Shown here piece after piece: positions 1 through 5,775 of a stretch of DNA of 8,702 nt. The notes beneath the pieces were generated by a model that was not told the origin of the DNA, did no database searches, and was given only the letters and a program-made list of their open reading frames with translations. A program made the translations under genes and the position numbers. Position 1 is the stretch's first letter, and each line of letters starts with the position of its first letter. The stretch lies in contig DNUI01000060.1 in NCBI GenBank assembly GCA_003508565.1, positions 15,074 to 23,775 on the forward strand. The letters run 5' to 3'. Origin of the DNA: Syntrophaceae bacterium. GTDB taxonomy: Bacteria; Desulfobacterota; Syntrophia; Syntrophales; UBA2185.

Positions 1-650
1 ACGCCTTCTATCGTTATTATGTCCGTGCCCGCTCCCGTGATCCTTGCTCCCATGCCGTTGAGGACATCGGCAAGATTGACGACTTCCGGCTCCTTTGCCG
101 CATTTTTCAGAACCGTCGTCCCTTCCGCGATACACGCCGCCATCATGATATTTTCCGTTCCCGTTACGGTGGAAATGTCAAAGTAAATGGTTGTGCCTTT
201 CAGTTTCTGCGCCTTGGCTTCTACGTAACCATCCTTTAGTTCTACTTCCGCTCCTAACTGTTCCAGGGCCTTTATGTGCAGATTAACCGGTCTGGCACCG
301 ATGGCGCATCCCCCCGGGAGGGAAACTCTGGCCGTTCCCATCCTGGCCACAAGGGGGCCCAGGACCAGGACGGCCGCCCGCATGGTTTTGACCAGTTCAT
401 AAGGGGCTTCGCAATTAGTTATATTGCTTGAATCGATGCGTATCGTAGATCCTCCCTCGATTTTTGCCCCTAAATTTCTTAGAAGTTTCTTAATTGTTTT
501 GATGTCTACAAGATCAGGAATGTTCTGAAACGTACTTACTCCTGGTGATAAAAGCGCTGAGACCATAATGGGAAGGGCGGCATTCTTGGCTCCGCTGATT
601 TCTATATCCCCGTGGAGCTTTTCACCACCGATGATGATAATCTTATCCAT
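1..650 (-). CDS. murA: UDP-N-acetylglucosamine 1-carboxyvinyltransferase (MurA), C-terminal half cut off by the window edge
   Basis: MurA transfers enolpyruvate from PEP to UDP-GlcNAc in the cytoplasm, the first committed step of peptidoglycan synthesis. About 216 codons are visible, roughly half of the usual 420 residues; the rest lies beyond base 1. The start MDKIIIIGGEKLHGD is followed by SGAKNAALPI, with Lys22-Asn23 at the positions known from E. coli. The active-site loop LPGGCAIGARPVNLH puts the catalytic cysteine at codon 115 (bases 306-308), exactly the E. coli number, so there is no indel up to there. A Cys rather than Asp at this place is the form normally sensitive to fosfomycin (family knowledge). 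The ATG at 648-650 lies inside the end of prmC (8-bp overlap), with AAGGAG 11 nt upstream, so translation is probably coupled. No frameshift is seen. Confidence 0.96.
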   Translation of the reverse strand, partial: MDKIIIIGGEKLHGDIEISGAKNAALPIMVSALLSPGVSTFQNIPDLVDIKTIKKLLRNLGAKIEGGSTIRIDSSNITNCEAPYELVKTMRAAVLVLGPLVARMGTARVSLPGGCAIGARPVNLHIKALEQLGAEVELKDGYVEAKAQKLKGTTIYFDISTVTGTENIMMAACIAEGTTVLKNAAKEPEVVNLADVLNGMGARITGAGTDIITIEG

Positions 651-1506
651 CTGCTGGTACTCTCCTTGCTATGGAAACACGTTCGATGCCTGCATAGTCG
701 GCCCGGAAGGCAATACTGTCATAAAGGTGAGATTCCTTCAACATATTTTCCATTCGATGTTGCTGTCCAGCTCCCATTTCCATGAGCAGCCAGCCTCCCG
801 ATTCCATATACACTATGCCCTCTCTGATTATCGCACGGTGAAATTCAGTTCCATCAGGTCCGGCGAGTAGTGAAGCCTTCGGCTCAAATCCTTGAACTTC
901 CAAAGGAAGCCGGCCGTAATCCTCTTCAGATATGTAGGGTGGGTTTGAAACAATGAGATCAAATTTTCCCAACACCGGTTGAAATAAATTTCCTAATAGA
1001 AAAGAAATTTGATTTACGACGCCGTTGTTGTGCGCATTCTTCATGGCGACGGAGACTGCCTCCGCTGAAATGTCGGTGGCTACAATATGTGCATCCTTCA
1101 GTTCAGATGCCAACGATACACTAATCGCTCCGCACCCTGTGCCGATTTCCAGAATTCTGGGATTTTTTACTTTCCCATCTGCACACACCTTCAGCACTTC
1201 CTCCACAAGGATTTCTGTTTCAGGTCTGGGTATAAGAACATGTCTGGTAACCTCGAAAGGAAGCGACCAGAATTCCTTAATCCCCACAATATACGCGACC
1301 GGTTCTCCATGTCTTCTCCTTTCAATCAGTTGTTGATATTCCTCACGCTCCCTTTCTGTGAGTTGTTCTCCGGGGTGGCTGTAAAAAAACGTACGCTCCT
1401 TTTTTAATACAGAGCACAAGAGCACCTCGGCATCTATCCTTGCCGTTGCAAAACCTTGATTCCCCAGAGATGCGATTGCTTTATTCAAAACGCTGGCAAT
1501 ATCCAT
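643..1506 (-). CDS. prmC: Peptide chain release factor N5-glutamine methyltransferase (PrmC/HemK)
   Basis: This SAM-dependent enzyme methylates the glutamine of the GGQ motif in release factors 1 and 2, which makes peptide release efficient. The 287-residue length is normal for the family. A helical N-terminal substrate-binding region (about 1-80) is followed by the Rossmann-type methyltransferase domain. Visible motifs are IPRPETE (92-98), the SAM-binding motif I EIGTGCGAIS (120-129), Asp145 in VATD at the end of strand 2, and the signature SNPPY (187-191), whose Asn and Pro residues hold the glutamine amide. It lies 31 bp after its substrate gene prfA and overlaps murA by 8 bp, as in a single operon. 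There is no clear Shine-Dalgarno sequence before the ATG at 1504-1506, so ribosomes may arrive from prfA. The old name HemK reflects an abandoned heme hypothesis. Confidence 0.96.
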   Translation of the reverse strand: MDIASVLNKAIASLGNQGFATARIDAEVLLCSVLKKERTFFYSHPGEQLTEREREEYQQLIERRRHGEPVAYIVGIKEFWSLPFEVTRHVLIPRPETEILVEEVLKVCADGKVKNPRILEIGTGCGAISVSLASELKDAHIVATDISAEAVSVAMKNAHNNGVVNQISFLLGNLFQPVLGKFDLIVSNPPYISEEDYGRLPLEVQGFEPKASLLAGPDGTEFHRAIIREGIVYMESGGWLLMEMGAGQQHRMENMLKESHLYDSIAFRADYAGIERVSIARRVPADG

Positions 1507-1537
1507 TGAATTGATTTCAGTAAAGATCTACTATGAA

Positions 1538-2608
1538 TTAGCTAATAGAGTGTTTCAGCGCCTTGGCCTGAAAATGAGTTGAGAGGGCGTCAAGCATATC
1601 CTTAATGTCGCCATCGAGAAAGGTTTCTAGGTTGTAAATCGTCAAACCGATGCGATGATCTGTAACTCTCCCCTGGGGATAATTGTATGTCCTGATCCGT
1701 TCGCTCCTGTCGCCGCTTCCAACCTGGGTTTTGCGTGTTTCGGAAATTTCGGTATTCTGCTTCTGCACCATAACATCCAGAAGCCTTGCCCTAAGGACTT
1801 TGATGGCTTTTGCTTTGTTCTTGTGCTGTGATTTTTCATCCTGACAGGTGACAACAAGGCCCGTGGGCAGATGGGTAATTCTGACAGCAGAATCTGTTGT
1901 GTTGACACTCTGCCCGCCATGGCCACTGGAACGATACACGTCTATACGCAAATCATTGGGATCAATAGTAACCTCAACTTCTTCCGCTTCCGGAAGGATG
2001 GCGACAGTAACTGCGGAGGTATGGATTCGTCCCTGGGACTCCGTAACGGGAACCCTCTGTACACGATGTACGCCACTTTCGTATTTCAGCTTGCTGTAGG
2101 CGCCCTTACCCTCAATGAGTACGATTATTTCCTTAAATCCACCCATACCACCTGTGGGATTGCTGCTTATGACATCCACTTTCCATCGATACTTCTCTGC
2201 ATACTGAGCATACATGCGGAAAAGATCGCCTGCGAAAAGCCCGGCTTCATCACCACCAGTGCCGGCCCGAATTTCTAAAAATACGTTCTTATCATCATTG
2301 GGGTCTTTAGGAAGGAGCAGAAATTTAAGTTTATCTTCCAATAACTGCAGGGTTTCTTTGAGCTGCGGCAGCTCCTCTTTGACGATTTCTTTTAACTCAT
2401 CATCATTTCCACGAAGCAAAGTCTGGCCCTCTTCGATGCGGGCGCTCGTTTTTTCATATTCCCTGTAGGTTTCCACAAGCATAGTAAGATCGGAATGCTC
2501 TTTGGCATATTTTTGATAGACATTGGGTTTACTGAACACATCGGGATCACTCAGCAATCCTTCCAGGTCTCTATATCTTGTTTCAATATCTTTCAGTCTT
2601 TTGAACAT
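1538..2608 (-). CDS. prfA: Peptide chain release factor 1 (RF1)
   Basis: RF1 recognises UAA and UAG in the ribosomal A site and triggers hydrolysis of peptidyl-tRNA. From the ATG at 2606-2608 (MFKRLKDIETRY) the protein has 356 residues, close to the usual 355-360. The coiled N-terminal domain (about 1-100) is followed by the codon-recognition domain with the tripeptide PVT (187-189), the RF1-type PxT motif rather than the SPF of RF2. The peptidyl-transferase-centre loop SGHGGQSVN has GGQ at 231-233; Gln233 is the residue PrmC would methylate. The frame stays open upstream to an ATG at 2738-2740 (44 more codons), but that stretch resembles nothing I know in RF1 and neither start has a convincing Shine-Dalgarno sequence, so the family-length start was chosen. 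The gene lies between rpmE and prmC on the same strand. Confidence 0.95.
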   Translation of the reverse strand: MFKRLKDIETRYRDLEGLLSDPDVFSKPNVYQKYAKEHSDLTMLVETYREYEKTSARIEEGQTLLRGNDDELKEIVKEELPQLKETLQLLEDKLKFLLLPKDPNDDKNVFLEIRAGTGGDEAGLFAGDLFRMYAQYAEKYRWKVDVISSNPTGGMGGFKEIIVLIEGKGAYSKLKYESGVHRVQRVPVTESQGRIHTSAVTVAILPEAEEVEVTIDPNDLRIDVYRSSGHGGQSVNTTDSAVRITHLPTGLVVTCQDEKSQHKNKAKAIKVLRARLLDVMVQKQNTEISETRKTQVGSGDRSERIRTYNYPQGRVTDHRIGLTIYNLETFLDGDIKDMLDALSTHFQAKALKHSIS

Positions 2609-2829
2609 ATTTTTGTTTTCACATAATACATAAGCGACTTGGAATGCGAGAGCTTGATCACCTGCCAGTAAAATCTGCGAGAGATTGCCCTTACCAATAA
2701 CTGCCGGGCAACAGTGAAGTGATAGGCGGAAAGTTCCCATCTGTGGGAGGGGGAATTGTCTCGAATATATGCCTCTATGTGTGTAATTTTGATACTACAA
2801 CAAGGTATATTCAGGCGGATTTACCCTTA
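2609..2829 (-). other. Non-coding or unexplained spacer between rpmE and prfA
   Basis: This 221-bp space is large compared with the other gaps in the cluster. On the minus strand it holds an imperfect dyad just after the rpmE stop (about 2803-2829, AAGGGTAAATC against GAATATACCTT), a small perfect hairpin TCCCA-CAGA-TGGGA, and a frame continuous with prfA from 2740 onward. No good promoter pair or terminator with a T-run was found. As I recall, many relatives carry a DUF1385 gene at this place; nothing recognisable of it is left here. Most likely an untranslated linker. Confidence 0.4.
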
Positions 2830-3045
2830 TTATTTTTTTGCTTCTTCACCGGCGGCATATTTCCTCTTGAATCGCTCTACCCGGCCTGCCGTATCAATAA
2901 TCTTTTGTTTGCCCGTCATAAAGGGATGACATTGAGAACATATCTCAATTTTAATATCTTTTCTAGTGGACTTGGTTTCAATGACATTTCCACACACACA
3001 AGTGATCGTTGTTTCTGAGTATTCAGGATGGATACCTTCCTTCAT
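2830..3045 (-). CDS. rpmE: 50S ribosomal protein L31, zinc-binding (C+) type
   Basis: L31 is a small protein of the large ribosomal subunit that also bridges to the 30S head. The 71-residue product starts MKEGIHPEY, the typical L31 beginning. It keeps four cysteines, C16 and C18 (TCVCGN) and C36 and C39 (ICSQCHPF), so it is the zinc-binding form and not the zinc-free paralogue made during zinc starvation. The lysine-rich tail is usual. A perfect AAGGAGG lies at 3059-3065, but its 13-nt distance from the ATG is long; no in-frame start occurs in between because a TAA intervenes. The gene follows rho by 110 bp and precedes prfA. A candidate promoter and a dyad lie just upstream (see separate entries). 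Confidence 0.96.
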   Translation of the reverse strand: MKEGIHPEYSETTITCVCGNVIETKSTRKDIKIEICSQCHPFMTGKQKIIDTAGRVERFKRKYAAGEEAKK

Positions 3046-3058
3046 CGTGTATTATAAT

Positions 3059-3065
3059 CCTCCTT
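3059..3065 (-). promoter_or_regulatory. Strong Shine-Dalgarno sequence of rpmE with unusually long spacing
   Basis: AAGGAGG on the minus strand is a full match to the anti-Shine-Dalgarno core, but 13 nt separate it from the rpmE ATG instead of the usual 5-9. The spacer ATTATAATACACG is AT-rich and has no alternative in-frame start. Confidence 0.7.
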
Positions 3066-3081
3066 GTAAAAAATGCCGTAC

Positions 3082-3109
3082 CTTATAATCATTTGCACCA
3101 GAAATGCAA
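3082..3109 (-). promoter_or_regulatory. Possible internal promoter for rpmE
   Basis: On the minus strand a TTGCAT element (3104-3109) is followed after 16 bp by TATAAG (3082-3087). The -10 matches the sigma-70 consensus in five of six places, the -35 in only three, so this is weak. Transcription would start near 3075, just ahead of the rpmE ribosome-binding site. It overlaps the GAAATGC/GCATTTC dyad. Read-through from rho is the alternative. Confidence 0.3.
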
Positions 3110-3124
3110 GCTTAAAAGCATTTC
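3101..3124. repeat. Inverted repeat (7+7 bp) in the rho-rpmE gap, possible operator or RNA hairpin
   Basis: GAAATGC (3101-3107) and GCATTTC (3118-3124) are perfect inverted copies around a 10-bp centre that contains an off-centre AAGCTT. No T-run follows on either strand, so it is not an intrinsic terminator. It covers the weak -35 element suggested for rpmE. The GAAATG...CATTTC ends resemble the outer arms of proteobacterial Zur boxes, but the total length is 24 rather than 23 bp and the inner bases do not fit, so this link is only a guess. Confidence 0.45.
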
Positions 3125-3155
3125 GGGGCGAGCAGTTGATTCATGACATTCGCTT

Positions 3156-4403
3156 TTATTGATTCATTGCGTTTAAAAAGGTCTGGTTTGTTTCTGTTTT
3201 ACGTATTTTATCGACAATAAATTCCATGGCCTCTACAGGGTTCATTTCCTGGAGAAGTCTTCTCAATATCCATACTTTATTAAGATTGCTTTTGGGTATC
3301 AAAAGCTCCTCTTTTCTTGTGCCGGAACGAATGAGGTCGAAAGCAGGGAAGACCCTTCTGTCCGCAATCCTGCGGTCCAGGTGAAGTTCCATATTACCTG
3401 TACCTTTAAATTCTTCAAAAATAACTTCATCCATTCTGCTTCCCGTATCGATAAGTGCCGTGGAGATGATAGTCAGGCTGCCACCATTTTCTATATTTCT
3501 GGCAGCGCCGAAGAATCTTTTTGGTTTGTGCAGAGCATTAGAGTCAACGCCACCGGATAAGACTTTACCGCTCGGTGGAACAACCGTGTTATACGCTCTG
3601 GCAAGCCTTGTGATGCTGTCGAGAAGAATAACCACATCATTTTTATGTTCGACAAGACGCTTCGCCTTCTCAATCACCATTTCCGCTACCTGGACGTGCC
3701 GTGTCGCTGGTTCATCGAACGTTGACGATATGACTTCTCCTTTCACACTGCGCTGCATATCGGTTACTTCTTCCGGGCGCTCGTCAATCAAGAGCACCAT
3801 GAGACTAACTTCCTCATGATTGGTTGATATACTATGGGCAATGTCTTTAAGGAGAACAGTCTTCCCTGCTCTTGGTGGAGATACAATTAACGCCCTCTGT
3901 CCTTTTCCTATAGGGGTGAAAAGGTCCATGATCCGTGTTGAAAAATTTTCCGGATCAGCTTCGAGATTCAATTTCTGCTCCGGGTAGAGAGGCGTGAGAT
4001 TATCGAAAAGGATCTTATCTCTTGCCCCTTCAGGACTTTCAAAATTAACCGTATCTACTTTAAGGAGGGCAAAATATTTTTCGCCATCCTTTGGCGGCCT
4101 GACCTCACCTGCTACGGTATCGCCTGTTCTCAGGCTGAATCTCCGGATTTGTGAGGGCGAGATATAGATGTCATCCGGGCTGGGGAGATAGTTATAATCC
4201 ACCGCCCTTAGAAAACCAAAGCTGTCCGGAAGGATTTCCAGGACCCCTGACCCGGTTATACTCTCATTCTTTTCGGCCTGGGTCTGCAATATGGCAAAGA
4301 TCAGATCCTGCCTTCTCATGCCGCTTGCACCGGCGACATTTAAATCTTTTGCCATATTTGTAAGCTCACTGATTGGTAATCTCTTTATTTCTTCTATGTT
4401 CAT
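3156..4403 (-). CDS. rho: Transcription termination factor Rho
   Basis: Rho is a hexameric RNA helicase that loads on untranslated RNA and removes RNA polymerase. The 415-residue length is close to the 419 of E. coli. The N-terminal helical domain (about 1-45) is followed by the RNA-binding OB fold (about 50-125) with SFGFLR (61-66), PDDIYISPSQIRRF and the RPPKDGEKYFALLKV strand. The ATPase domain carries Walker A SPPRAGKT (175-182, Lys181), LIDERPEEV (205-213), Walker B VVILLDS (257-263), the Q-loop GKVLSGGVDSNAL (279-291) and RSGTRKEEL (359-367) with the arginine finger at about 363. Ser61 stands where E. coli has Gly in the RNP1-like motif, a mild change. No insertion domain like that of Actinobacteria is present. 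The start MNIEEIKRL has only a weak purine-rich GAGAG upstream. Rho often controls itself by attenuation in its leader; a long leader is present here. Confidence 0.97.
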   Translation of the reverse strand: MNIEEIKRLPISELTNMAKDLNVAGASGMRRQDLIFAILQTQAEKNESITGSGVLEILPDSFGFLRAVDYNYLPSPDDIYISPSQIRRFSLRTGDTVAGEVRPPKDGEKYFALLKVDTVNFESPEGARDKILFDNLTPLYPEQKLNLEADPENFSTRIMDLFTPIGKGQRALIVSPPRAGKTVLLKDIAHSISTNHEEVSLMVLLIDERPEEVTDMQRSVKGEVISSTFDEPATRHVQVAEMVIEKAKRLVEHKNDVVILLDSITRLARAYNTVVPPSGKVLSGGVDSNALHKPKRFFGAARNIENGGSLTIISTALIDTGSRMDEVIFEEFKGTGNMELHLDRRIADRRVFPAFDLIRSGTRKEELLIPKSNLNKVWILRRLLQEMNPVEAMEFIVDKIRKTETNQTFLNAMNQ

Positions 4404-4432
4404 AATTCTCTCTCTTACGCGTACCCCTCTCT

Positions 4433-4453
4433 TTAGTTATAGTAAATGCCCAT
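4433..4453 (-). CDS. Possible leader mini-ORF (MGIYYN) upstream of rho
   Basis: A six-codon frame reading MGIYYN and ending in TAA lies 29 nt before the rho ATG. It has a better ribosome-binding site than rho itself: GGGAG (4459-4463) with a 5-nt spacer. Such a peptide could couple translation of the leader to Rho-dependent attenuation, as leaders of other regulatory genes do. It may equally be a chance ATG behind a purine run. Confidence 0.2.
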   Translation of the reverse strand: MGIYYN

Positions 4454-4484
4454 TAGAACTCCCGATCCTTAGTTCAAGCCATTT

Positions 4485-4513
4485 TCATAATAAATATGGC
4501 AAATTTATCATGA
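4485..4513 (-). promoter_or_regulatory. AT-rich hairpin in the rho leader RNA
   Basis: Minus-strand RNA folds into an 11-bp stem (4503-4513 with 4485-4495) around a 7-nt loop UUGCCAU. Ten pairs are Watson-Crick and one is G-U; the G-U pair works only in the minus-strand RNA, whereas the plus-strand RNA would have an A-C mismatch. No T-run follows, so it is not a simple terminator. An eight-codon frame (MINLPYLL) spans almost exactly the same bases. Confidence 0.45.
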
Positions 4514-4622
4514 CACGAAGTTTATAAAGAATAACGTGGATTAGTAATGAGTTGTTAAATTGGGTTCTTGAGACAATCCAAAAGGAAGGACTTTATTTAA
4601 GCCTTTCTATTATTTTCTATAA

Positions 4623-4650
4623 TGTATACCACCATCTTTTCTTATGTCAA
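4623..4650 (-). promoter_or_regulatory. Sigma-70-type promoter of the rho-rpmE-prfA-prmC-murA cluster
   Basis: On the minus strand a perfect TTGACA (4645-4650) is followed after 16 bp by TATACA (4623-4628); TACATT two bases further, with 18-bp spacing, is an alternative -10. Transcription would begin near 4615, giving a leader of about 210 nt before rho. It is the best promoter match in the window and lies where a cluster promoter is expected. Confidence 0.7.
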
Positions 4651-4710
4651 GCACTTTTTGAAACGTAACCTTCGGGATCTTTGAAAAACTGCACCTCATG
4701 TCATTGCATA

Positions 4711-4733
4711 ATTGAGCCATAGACCTGCTCAAT
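4711..4733. repeat. Perfect 7-bp inverted repeat upstream of the rho promoter
   Basis: ATTGAGC (4711-4717) and GCTCAAT (4727-4733) are exact inverted copies with a 9-bp centre. It lies about 60 bp upstream of the rho -35 box and about 130 bp after the pgeF stop. No T-run follows on either strand, so an intrinsic terminator is unlikely. It could be a protein-binding site or a stabilising 3' hairpin for the upstream transcript. Confidence 0.35.
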
Positions 4734-4863
4734 AAGAAGGATCTGCACCACGGCAATTGTATTGTCTGTCAATGAATTACGAAATTATCCTCTTAAAAAT
4801 TGTGGCGGAATGTTTTTATGTAAAGCAGAAAGAAAATTTTTTCAAAGCCCTTGCAGATTTGCA

Positions 4864-5664
4864 TTATTTCAGCATTATAAAGTTAAGCTGCCTCCCCGTT
4901 TTCCCCTCCTCTGCTCTATGAGAGTAAAATATTCCCGTGTTACACGATGTGCAATAGTCGGTTGTATATATATTTGTCCTTGGGATGCCCTTACCTGCTA
5001 TCTGAAGTGTGTTGGCAAGAGGGAGATCAAGGAACCAGCGTCCCTTTTGACAACAGGGGCAGAAAATATATTCCAGGTTTTCTTGTGACTCCATAGCATT
5101 GTAAACTAATTCGTCGACCTGATAGCAACAAGGCCCGATTGCCGGGCCGACTGCAGCCATAATATCATCTACATTACATGAGAATTTTTTTACAAAGGTA
5201 TCCACGACCTTTGCACTGATATTAAGAGCCGTGCCTTTCCAGCCTGCATGCGCAACACCGACGATTTGCTTGACTTTATCAACGAAGAAAATGGGTACAC
5301 AGTCTGCTGTTTTGATGCCAATCGCAACACCCGGTTGATCGGTGATAATGGCATCGAATTTGAGAGGTTGATGACTGATAAATTCCCGAAGAGGGTGATC
5401 AATCACTAAAATCCTGTCCCCATGAACCTGATTGACGACAAAAAACTGATCAACCGCGATGTTGAATGCCGTGGCAAGAATTTTCCAGTTTCGCCGGACG
5501 TTTTCAATGCTGTCTCCCTCTTGCAAACTGAAATTGAGGCTGAGAAAATTACCGTTGCTTGCACCACCCCGCCGGGTACAAAACGCATGAATAAGAAAAT
5601 CGCACGCATTCAGTGCCGTTGCTTCTAAATACTCTATAGGACCATTTTTTGTAAATCGGAACAT
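4864..5664 (-). CDS. pgeF: PgeF/YfiH family protein (DUF152, laccase-domain purine nucleoside enzyme, peptidoglycan editing factor)
   Basis: The family was first named polyphenol oxidase. Members are now known to act on purine nucleosides (phosphorolysis and adenosine deamination), and E. coli YfiH keeps L-Ser out of the UDP-MurNAc-peptide. The 266-residue product has all family blocks: TRRGGAS (30-36), NQVHGD (78-83) with His81, TADCVPI (119-125) with Cys122, AHAGWKGT (138-145) with His139, GPAIGPCCYQV (173-183), and the C-terminal DYCTSC followed by FYSHR and GKTGR. His81, Cys122 and His139 are the usual metal-binding set. An additional FCPCC cluster (201-205) is a local oddity. The ATG at 5662-5664 has no clear Shine-Dalgarno, but an in-frame TAG three codons upstream excludes a longer protein. 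It follows rluD, an arrangement also seen in E. coli. Which in vivo activity applies here cannot be read from sequence. Confidence 0.93.
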   Translation of the reverse strand: MFRFTKNGPIEYLEATALNACDFLIHAFCTRRGGASNGNFLSLNFSLQEGDSIENVRRNWKILATAFNIAVDQFFVVNQVHGDRILVIDHPLREFISHQPLKFDAIITDQPGVAIGIKTADCVPIFFVDKVKQIVGVAHAGWKGTALNISAKVVDTFVKKFSCNVDDIMAAVGPAIGPCCYQVDELVYNAMESQENLEYIFCPCCQKGRWFLDLPLANTLQIAGKGIPRTNIYTTDYCTSCNTGIFYSHRAEEGKTGRQLNFIMLK

Positions 5665-5712
5665 GGGGTACTATCAATTGAATGGTGACTGTCGTAAGTA
5701 AACATTACTCAA

Positions 5713-5718
5713 ATTATA
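5713..5718 (-). promoter_or_regulatory. Possible -10 box of an internal pgeF promoter
   Basis: The minus strand of the 111-bp rluD-pgeF gap contains a perfect TATAAT about 50 bp before the pgeF ATG, but only a poor -35 candidate (TATGGA or TTATGG) at 17-18 bp. The gap holds no T-tailed hairpin. Promoter activity is possible but weakly supported. Confidence 0.25.
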
Positions 5719-5775
5719 TGGCTCCATCTCCCGGATCCATAAACCGGATATTCATAATCTCTACATCGGTACTTT

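Larger units (their letters stand above)
4404..4863 (-). other. 460-bp non-coding region between pgeF and rho, including the rho leader
   Basis: This is the only long gene-free stretch. The distal half (about 4651-4863, after the pgeF stop) is AT-rich, with a perfect 7-bp inverted repeat at 4711-4733 and no convincing T-tailed terminator. The proximal half holds a clear promoter (4623-4650) and then a leader of about 210 nt with an 11-bp hairpin (4485-4513), a weaker 5-bp hairpin GAACT/AGTTC (4456-4475) and two very short reading frames. No protein family was recognised in any frame. Confidence 0.8.

Noticed and set aside
568..870. Plus-strand open frame of 100 codons across the prmC-murA junction
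   Set aside because: Antisense to two well-supported genes and without similarity to a known family.
1871..2278. Plus-strand open frame of 135 codons
   Set aside because: Lies wholly antisense to prfA, whose minus-strand protein shows every RF1 motif; the plus-strand product has no recognisable domain.
4824..4860. A- and T-rich tract after pgeF as an intrinsic terminator
   Set aside because: The complementary arms (GAAAA/TTTTC) have almost no loop and no GC stem, so a stable terminator hairpin is not formed.
4762..5088. Plus-strand open frame of 108 codons reaching into the pgeF-rho gap
   Set aside because: Two thirds of it is antisense to the conserved C-terminal end of pgeF, it has no ribosome-binding site, and its product looks random and cysteine-rich.
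5714..5755. 13-codon frame MNIRFMDPGDGAI in the rluD-pgeF gap
   Set aside because: Weak ribosome-binding site and a length expected by chance; it also overlaps the candidate -10 box.
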